Of a stretch of DNA of 64,000 nt, positions 58,270 through 64,000 are shown piece after piece. This stretch comes from an uncultured Collinsella sp. (lineage in GTDB: Bacteria; Actinomycetota; Coriobacteriia; Coriobacteriales; Coriobacteriaceae). Both the position numbers and the translations under genes were made by a program. Numbering within the stretch: the stretch's first letter is position 1; each line of letters opens with the position of its first letter. The DNA lies in assembly GCA_900758845.1 (NCBI GenBank), contig CAAESW010000045.1:1-64000 (forward strand), in the 5' to 3' direction. Under the pieces are notes generated by a model. That model made no database searches. It was not told the DNA's origin and saw only the letters and a list, made by a program, of their open reading frames with translations.

Positions 58270-60345
58270 CTAGCGCAGATATGCCTTCGCGTTGCTCAGG
58301 CTGTAGGCAATCGTTGAGCCGTTGTGCAGCAGCGACGACGTCTGCGGGGTAATCGCGCCGGTAATGCCCAGCGCCAGGAGCGCTGAGTTGGTGAGCATCA
58401 CCTTAGAGTAGGAGCTCGTCAGACGATCAATGAGGCCCTGGCTCATGCGGCGTAGACGCACGATCGCGGCCAGATCCGTATCGGTCAGGATGATATCGGC
58501 GACCTCCTTGGCGATGTCGCTTCCACCGCCCATGGCCAGACCCACATCGGCCAGGCCCAGCGCCGGTGAGTCGTTGACGCCGTCGCCCACCATGGCAACG
58601 TGGCGCCCCTCGCGCTTAATCCGCTCCACATACGCGTACTTGTCCTCGGGCAGCAGCTCGGCCTTGAACTCGTCGACTCCCGCCTCGCGCGCAATGCGTG
58701 CGGCGGTGCGCTCCGAGTCGCCCGTGAGCATGACCACGTGCTTAACGCCCAGCGCATGCAGGTCGGCGATGGCCTCGCGGACCCCGGGCTTGAGCGGATC
58801 CTCGATGCCGAGCACGCCCACAACGGTGCCATCGACCGCCAGATACAGCGGCGACAGGCCCTGCATCTGGAGCACGATTTGCTCCTTAATGTCGAACTCG
58901 AGCTGCGCGCCCTCATCCTCGAATACAAAGTGCGCTGAACCGATGATGGCGCGACGCCCTTCGATGGACGAAGCGATGCCGTGCGCCACGATGTACTCGA
59001 CGGCAGCATGGCGCTCGCGGTGCTCGAGCCCGCGCTCACGTGCCGCATTGACCACGGCACGCGCCACCGGATGCGGAAAATGCTCCTCCAAGCAAGCGGA
59101 AAGGCGCAGGACCTCGTCCTCGCTCCAGCCGTCGGTCGTGAGCACGCAAGCTAGACGCGGCTGGGCCTCGGTCAGCGTACCGGTCTTGTCAAAGACAATG
59201 GTATCGGCCTTGGCAAACGACTCAAAGTACTTCGCGCCCTTGACCATGACGCCCATCTTGGCGGCATCGCTCATAGCGGTCATGACGGCGACGGAACCCG
59301 TGAGCTTGAGTGCGCACGAGTAGTCGACCATCAGCGCCGCTGAGGTCTTGATGAGGCTGCGGGTGGTAAGCGCAACCAGGCCCGCGAGCAGGAAGTTCCA
59401 CGGGACGATCTTGTTGGCAAGGTCCTCCATATGCGACTGGCCCTCGGACTTAAGCGAGTCGGCCGTCTGCACGAGCGAGACGATTGAGCGGAGCTTGGTC
59501 TGAGCCGTATTGGCGCGCACGCGAACCAAGATGCTGCCGTCTTCCACGACGGTACCGGCGAACACGTCGTCGCCCACGCTGCGCTCGACGGCCAGCGGCT
59601 CGCCGGTCAGGGTCGCCTGGTTGACCATAGCGCTCCCCTGCTCGACAACACCGTCGATGCAGATGGACATGCCAGTGCGTACGGCGACCAGATCGCCGGG
59701 CTCGAGCTCGGTCGCGGCAACGCTTACCTCGGTGTCGCCGACGACCTTTTGTGCCTTGTCGGGCACATCGAGCAGCGAGTTGATGAGCTCGTTTTCGCTC
59801 ATGGCGCGGGTGTAGTCCTCGAGCAGCTCGCCTACGTTGAGCAGGAACATCGTCTGGCCCGCGGTGTCGACATCACGCTTGACGAACGAAATGCCGATGG
59901 CCGAAGCGTCGAGCACAGGAACGGTCAGGCGCGGCTGCGCCAGCTCATGAAGGGCAGCGCGCAAAAATGCCATGTAACCGGCCACGACAAACACCGCACG
60001 CAGAGGCGTCGGCAAGAACCAGCGACGTGCGTAATGGGCACCGACGAGTGTCGCCAGGTCCATAACGAGTTTGTGCTTGCGTGGCTCAAGCTGCATCACG
60101 TAGCCCGACTTGGCATCGGCAATAGCTTGAGCATCGAGTGCGCCCAGGGCGTCGAGCACGCTTGCGCGGCGCGGCTCGTCGTACTCCAGCGCCATCTGGC
60201 CAATGCGGCCATACACGCGCACCTTGTGCACGCCATCGATGTCGCCGCTGAGCTTAAGAAGTGCATCGAGATCGCTCTCTGGCACAGGACCCGCCAATTG
60301 AAGACGGGTCCTGCCGGGGATCTCGCTAATAATCGAGAATCTCAT
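58270..60345 (-). CDS. P1B-type metal-transporting ATPase with an SCALKL membrane motif
   Basis: This 691-aa protein has an N-terminal HMA-like fold without a CxxC pair (about aa 1-75), the actuator motif TLTGEP (245-250), the transmembrane signature SCALKL (343-348) in place of CPC/SPC, the phosphorylation motif DKTGTLT (386-392) and the hinge GDGVNDSPAL (about 597). Two final helices follow. The Ser-Cys membrane signature sets it apart from copper (CPC) and cobalt (SPC) pumps; related sequences are associated with manganese, zinc or iron efflux. The metal cannot be assigned. It follows a small DUF6110-like gene with 18 bases between. Confidence 0.9.
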   Translation of the reverse strand: MRFSIISEIPGRTRLQLAGPVPESDLDALLKLSGDIDGVHKVRVYGRIGQMALEYDEPRRASVLDALGALDAQAIADAKSGYVMQLEPRKHKLVMDLATLVGAHYARRWFLPTPLRAVFVVAGYMAFLRAALHELAQPRLTVPVLDASAIGISFVKRDVDTAGQTMFLLNVGELLEDYTRAMSENELINSLLDVPDKAQKVVGDTEVSVAATELEPGDLVAVRTGMSICIDGVVEQGSAMVNQATLTGEPLAVERSVGDDVFAGTVVEDGSILVRVRANTAQTKLRSIVSLVQTADSLKSEGQSHMEDLANKIVPWNFLLAGLVALTTRSLIKTSAALMVDYSCALKLTGSVAVMTAMSDAAKMGVMVKGAKYFESFAKADTIVFDKTGTLTEAQPRLACVLTTDGWSEDEVLRLSACLEEHFPHPVARAVVNAARERGLEHRERHAAVEYIVAHGIASSIEGRRAIIGSAHFVFEDEGAQLEFDIKEQIVLQMQGLSPLYLAVDGTVVGVLGIEDPLKPGVREAIADLHALGVKHVVMLTGDSERTAARIAREAGVDEFKAELLPEDKYAYVERIKREGRHVAMVGDGVNDSPALGLADVGLAMGGGSDIAKEVADIILTDTDLAAIVRLRRMSQGLIDRLTSSYSKVMLTNSALLALGITGAITPQTSSLLHNGSTIAYSLSNAKAYLR

Positions 60346-60363
60346 AGTTTGTGCCTGGGAGCG

Positions 60364-60609
60364 TTACTCAGCTGCCTCGTCAGCAGCGGCCTCGCTCTGG
60401 GTGATGTAGGCAGCCTCGGCAACCATGTCGTCGACATTAGCCTTGGCCTGCTCGACCATGTCCTGGTAGCAGTTCTTGACGCGCATACCGCACGCAATAC
60501 CCTGCACGCAGGCATTCTTTACCGGAGCGCTGGTGAGCAGCTTGATGCCAGCCGTACCAAGCAGAAAACCGCCACCGACAAGCAGGGTATTGAACGTCGA
60601 CTTTTTCAT
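60364..60609 (-). CDS. Small membrane-anchored DUF6110-like protein
   Basis: This 81-aa protein has an N-terminal hydrophobic segment (LLVGGGFLLGTAGIKLL, aa 9-25), two cysteines (NACVQGIACG) and an acidic helical tail rich in Ala and Glu. The layout matches the DUF6110 family that accompanies P-type metal ATPase genes. The start at 60609 follows AAGGGAG. It probably assists the ATPase, perhaps as a metal chaperone or membrane anchor; this is inference from neighbourhood. Confidence 0.75.
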   Translation of the reverse strand: MKKSTFNTLLVGGGFLLGTAGIKLLTSAPVKNACVQGIACGMRVKNCYQDMVEQAKANVDDMVAEAAYITQSEAAADEAAE

Positions 60610-60693
60610 GTTGATTCTCCCTTTTGCCGCATTGGATGCGGCACGGCGCCTCAGCACCCGAGTAAACAAGTTTGCTCGAGCACACTTTTGAAA

Positions 60694-60717
60694 AATAGTT
60701 TAGTTTATCTAACTATT
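60694..60717. promoter_or_regulatory. Inverted repeat upstream of the metal ATPase operon
   Basis: AATAGTT (60694-60700) and AACTATT (60711-60717) flank TAGTTTATCT about 85 bases before the DUF6110 start, in an AT-rich patch. Size and composition fit a site for a DtxR/MntR or Fur-type metalloregulator; which one cannot be decided. Confidence 0.5.
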
Positions 60718-60763
60718 AAGTTCAACAATGGTTAACTTTTTGGAAACTATGGGGATGAACTCA

Positions 60764-60811
60764 ATGTGACAAAGGGACTGCCCCTTTGTCACATTTTGGG
60801 ACAGTCCCTTT
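60764..60811. repeat. Mutually exclusive hairpins downstream of the ABC gene
   Basis: ATGTGACAAAGGG (60764-60776) pairs with CCCTTTGTCACAT (60782-60794). The overlapping AAAGGGACTG (60771-60780) pairs perfectly with CAGTCCCTTT (60802-60811). The two stems cannot form together. No T run follows on either strand. The sequence resembles a dispersed extragenic palindrome. Confidence 0.8.
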
Positions 60812-60820
60812 ACCCCTTTC

Positions 60821-62578
60821 CTACAGCTGCCAGTCCGCCGCCTCCTTTTGCAGTGCGACCATACGGGCAAATTCTCCACCCGCCGCCTTGAGCTGCGCCG
60901 GAGCGCCCTGCTCGGCAACCACACCATCTTTAAGCACAACGATTTTGTCGGCATTTTCCACCGTACGCATACGGTGGGCAATAACGATAACCGTCTTACC
61001 TGCAAGCAGACGGGAGAGTGCCTGCTGTACCACGGTCTCGTTCTCCACGTCCAAGCTCGCCGTCGCCTCGTCCAACAGCACGATGGGCGCATCTTTGAGC
61101 AGCGCGCGGGCGATGGAGATACGCTGGCGCTCGCCACCGGAGAGTTTGGAGCCGTTCTCGCCGATCATGGTGTCGTAGCCCTGCGGCATGCGGCTCACAA
61201 ACTCGTCGCAGTTGGCGGCACGTGCGGCCGCAAGCACTTCCTCATCGGTGGCATCACGACGCCCGAGGCGGATGTTTCCCATAACCGTGTCGTCAAAGAG
61301 CAGCACGTCTTGGAAGACGATCGCGTAATCACGCAGCAGTACCTCGGGATCGACGCTCGCAACATCCACACCGCCCACGGTAACCTTGCCCGCGGTGGCA
61401 TCCCAAAATCGCGCGGCCAGGCGGCTCACCGTAGACTTACCGGAACCCGAAGGACCGACCAGTGCCGTAACTTCGCCTTCCTTGGCGGTAAAGCTCACAT
61501 CGGTAAGAACTTTCTCGCCGGCGCGGCCGCCCTCGCCCGCACCATATCCAAATGCCACGTGATCGAACACCACATCGTGGCCCACGGGCTCAAATATCTC
61601 GCTGCCCCGCGCCACAGGCTCTTCCATGATGGAACGCATGCGCTTGGCAGACGACTCGGCGGCAAACAGCTCGGACATTAACATTAACGCCTGGTCAAAG
61701 GGCGCATAGATACGGCTCACCATAAGCAGGAAGGCAAACATCACCAAAAAGTCGACCTGCCCGGAGGCGACCATCGCGGCGCCCGTGACCAGCGTGGTGG
61801 CAATGCCCAGACGCAGGATAGCAAAGGCGGAGTTGACCAAAAGCCCGTTAGCGAGCTCGCCCTTGGTGGTCTCATGCTCCTCGGCATCGATCACGGCGTT
61901 GAGCCCCTCAAGATAATGGGCCTCCTGGTTGGTGGCGCGGATCTCGCGAACGCAGTCGAGCGTCTCTTGAATTGCCTCGGTAACCTTGACCTTCTCGGCA
62001 CGCACGCGATCGAACACCGGAGTCATGGGGCCGCGTGTTAGATACAGCACGGCAAAGGCCACGGGAACGCTCCAAAACGCCGCGATCGCCAGCTGCCAGC
62101 AAAAGAACAGCGACGCCACGAACACAATGGCGCTTGCGATGATGGCGCCCCAAAGCTCTCCCAGCACGTGGCTGTAGGCGTGCTCCATGGCCTGGACGTC
62201 GCCCATGATGGTCTCGGTTAAATCGGCCAGATCACGACGACCAAAAAACGACAGCGGCAGTTTGCGCAAGCGCTCGGCAATCTCCATACGCTGCTTGCCG
62301 CACTCCTCGTAGAAGATGCAGTAGGTGTAATAATACTGCTGCCAGTTAGAGGCAAAGAGCAACACGAAAAAGACCAGGAGACCGCCCACGATCGGCAGGG
62401 CATCCGGCAGGTCGGCGCCGGTGGCGAGATGTTCGACAAAGCCGGCCATGACCAGGAATAAAAAGCCCATGCCGGCCATGGTAATGAGATTAGTGAGCGT
62501 GGTCCAGAAAATGCCGCGTTTTACGCCGGCGACGCCTTTATCGGATAGGAAATACTTCTTTTGGAATGAGGCGAACAT
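60821..62578 (-). CDS. ABC exporter-type subunit (membrane domain plus ATPase)
   Basis: This 585-aa half-transporter has six membrane helices in the first ~320 residues. The C-terminal ATPase has Walker A GPSGSGKST, ABC signature LSGGERQR, Walker B VLLDEATASLD and the H-loop His in VIAHRMRTV. The start abuts the preceding gene (stop at 62579, start at 62578), so the two half-transporters are translationally coupled and likely form a heterodimer. The first part (FYEECGKQRMEIAERLRKLPL) resembles YbtQ/IrtB-type siderophore importers, an inference worth testing. Confidence 0.92.
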   Translation of the reverse strand: MFASFQKKYFLSDKGVAGVKRGIFWTTLTNLITMAGMGFLFLVMAGFVEHLATGADLPDALPIVGGLLVFFVLLFASNWQQYYYTYCIFYEECGKQRMEIAERLRKLPLSFFGRRDLADLTETIMGDVQAMEHAYSHVLGELWGAIIASAIVFVASLFFCWQLAIAAFWSVPVAFAVLYLTRGPMTPVFDRVRAEKVKVTEAIQETLDCVREIRATNQEAHYLEGLNAVIDAEEHETTKGELANGLLVNSAFAILRLGIATTLVTGAAMVASGQVDFLVMFAFLLMVSRIYAPFDQALMLMSELFAAESSAKRMRSIMEEPVARGSEIFEPVGHDVVFDHVAFGYGAGEGGRAGEKVLTDVSFTAKEGEVTALVGPSGSGKSTVSRLAARFWDATAGKVTVGGVDVASVDPEVLLRDYAIVFQDVLLFDDTVMGNIRLGRRDATDEEVLAAARAANCDEFVSRMPQGYDTMIGENGSKLSGGERQRISIARALLKDAPIVLLDEATASLDVENETVVQQALSRLLAGKTVIVIAHRMRTVENADKIVVLKDGVVAEQGAPAQLKAAGGEFARMVALQKEAADWQL

Positions 62579-64000
62579 TTAGGCCTCGCCTCCCTTCGTG
62601 ACGACGGCATCCGCGGTCGCTGCAGTGATTTTCCAGCTCGCGGCCTGTTCGTATTCGGCCCACATCTTGGCATACAGACCCTCTTGGGACAGCAACTCGG
62701 CATGGGTGCCCGACTCCTGCACGCTGCCCTGGTTGAGCGCCACGATTTGGTCTGCGCCCACTACAGTCGAGAGTCGGTGCGCAATCATAATGACCGTGCG
62801 ACCCGCCGCCAGCTTGCTAAAGGCGCGCTGGATGAGCGCCTCGTTCTCGGGATCGGCAAACGCCGTGGCCTCATCGAGCACCACGATAGGCGCGTCTTTA
62901 AGGATCGCGCGGGCGAGTGCCACGCGCTGGACCTCGCCGCCCGAAAGATATGCTCCGCCGGCACCGAGCATGGTATTGATGCCCTGTGGGAGCTTGGCCA
63001 CAATGTCGTCGCACTGAGCTGCGGAGAGGGCCGCACGCACTTCGTCGTCAGTGGCCGTAGGCCTGGAGGCGCGCACGTTATCGGCAAGTGTTTGCCGGAA
63101 CAGCTGGTTGGTCTGGAACACAAAGGCGACCTGGTCCATAAGCTCGTGCGGATCCATATCGCGAACGTCCACACCGCCTACGAGCACTCGACCCGAGGAG
63201 ACATCCCAAAAACGCGGGATCAGGCTTGCGCAGGTTGACTTACCGCCACCCGAGGGACCCACCAGGGCGAGGGTGCTACCAGCGGGAACGCTGAAACTCA
63301 CATGGCTAACGGCAGGTGCTTCGGCACCCTCGTACGTAAAGCTCACGTCCTCAAATCGCACGTCGCCGCCGGCAGGGTGCTTGGGTTGGGCGGGCACGGA
63401 GAGCTGCTTGGAATCCATAACGCTTCGGATGCGAGCCAGCGAATCGGCACTCATCTGAGAGGCCTCGCCCACAAACATGAGCTTGGTCATGGCCGTCGGT
63501 ACCACGGCCGAAAATATCGCGTAAAACGTGAAGTTGGCCATAAAATGCGCGAAGTCCGTCTCGCCTGGCGCCAACAGCAACGCCGCGGGCAACAGGAATG
63601 CCACAAGACCATTGAGCGCGGTAAGGTTGAGTACCTGCGGACCTCGGCAGAACGTGCCCGCATAGTTTTGTGCCATGTCGGCGTATTCGGCGATCGCATC
63701 GTGGAAGGCCTTAAAGGAGTAGACCGTCTGCTGAAATACCTTGACCACGGGGATGCCGCGTACGTATTCGGTGCCGGTCTTGTTCATCTTGACCAGCGCT
63801 CCCATGTAGGCCTTCATAAACTCGCCACCCTTGCCGCCCATCATGGCGGCCATGGCGCCAAACGAAACGACGACCGAGATAAGGCATGCCGCCCCCAAAC
63901 GCCAATCGAGCGCGAAAAGCAGCACGAGCAGACCTGCGACCATGGCGGCGGCGCCTGCGATATCGGGCAGCATGTGTGCGAGCAAAGTCTCGGTGGAGGC
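62579..64000 (-). CDS. ABC exporter-type subunit, 5' end outside the window
   Basis: This partial half-transporter is open to the window edge; about 473 residues are visible, beginning within the membrane domain (ASTETLLAHMLPD). The ATPase domain has Walker A GPSGGGKST, signature LSGGEVQR, Walker B VVLDEATAFAD (Asp in place of the usual Ser/Leu after the Ala) and AHRLSTV. It pairs with the adjacent 585-aa subunit. The start codon and upstream neighbours cannot be seen. Confidence 0.92.
   Translation of the reverse strand, partial: ASTETLLAHMLPDIAGAAAMVAGLLVLLFALDWRLGAACLISVVVSFGAMAAMMGGKGGEFMKAYMGALVKMNKTGTEYVRGIPVVKVFQQTVYSFKAFHDAIAEYADMAQNYAGTFCRGPQVLNLTALNGLVAFLLPAALLLAPGETDFAHFMANFTFYAIFSAVVPTAMTKLMFVGEASQMSADSLARIRSVMDSKQLSVPAQPKHPAGGDVRFEDVSFTYEGAEAPAVSHVSFSVPAGSTLALVGPSGGGKSTCASLIPRFWDVSSGRVLVGGVDVRDMDPHELMDQVAFVFQTNQLFRQTLADNVRASRPTATDDEVRAALSAAQCDDIVAKLPQGINTMLGAGGAYLSGGEVQRVALARAILKDAPIVVLDEATAFADPENEALIQRAFSKLAAGRTVIMIAHRLSTVVGADQIVALNQGSVQESGTHAELLSQEGLYAKMWAEYEQAASWKITAATADAVVTKGGEA

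Overview
The window looks like a chromosomal segment of a Coriobacteriia actinobacterium, most likely Collinsella or a close relative. The reasons are the high-GC coding style, a BTAD/SARP-type regulator, a fused MurT-GatD lipid II amidotransferase, a type III glutamine synthetase, and gut-type sugar PTS genes with anaerobic redox enzymes. The taxonomic call is inference from gene content; no 16S rRNA gene is present.

Region 1 (1-15391) is an integrated accessory element abutting the 3' end of guaA. From right to left it carries a TACTCCC repeat field, a CI-like regulator divergent from an excisionase-like gene across three matching operators, a tyrosine integrase and a MobC-like ribbon-helix-helix protein. 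It then carries a seven-gene, same-strand block (564-12510) that looks like a DNA-defence operon: ribbon-helix-helix protein, Eco57I-type methyltransferase, GIY-YIG/SF2-helicase fusion, unknown 437-aa protein, ParB-like protein, SNF2-type helicase and DUF262/DUF1524 (GmrSD-like) nuclease. The methyltransferase is off frame by one base in a C4 run inside its catalytic NPPY motif; one extra C restores a 708-aa enzyme. The left end of the element is not identifiable in the window.

Region 2 (15392-31306) is core metabolism: guaA, asparaginase, a small HTH gene and an unknown gene sharing a perfect 24-bp palindrome, ychF, and an alpha-glucoside locus (PTS IICB, GH4 6-phospho-alpha-glucosidase, Zn-dependent polyol-type dehydrogenase, GntR/UTRA regulator, matching operator half-sites). 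A four-cluster ferredoxin-like protein and three metal-dependent alcohol dehydrogenases (two glycerol dehydrogenase paralogues and one butanol-dehydrogenase type) follow.

Region 3 (31307-47031) holds two paralogous helical-repeat proteins, the MurT-GatD fusion, tRNA-Glu(TTC) followed by several repeat structures (including a MITE-like element), glnN, a one-carbon/methionine operon (metF, a separate MetH activation-domain protein, and metH without that domain), a UPF0210 protein, a 134-bp nested palindrome, a methyltransferase and YhbY.

Region 4 (47032-64000) holds a 999-aa ATPase/BTAD regulator, an amino-sugar and PTS group (nagB, IIA-Glc, glmM), rplM-rpsI, a patatin-like lipase, palindromic 62-bp tandem repeats, the tmRNA gene, a PIN/antitoxin pair, a P1B-type ATPase with its small DUF6110-like partner, and a heterodimeric ABC exporter-type pair whose second gene runs off the right edge. 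The IIA-Glc protein (51545-52042) could supply phosphate to the alpha-glucoside IICB, which has no IIA domain.
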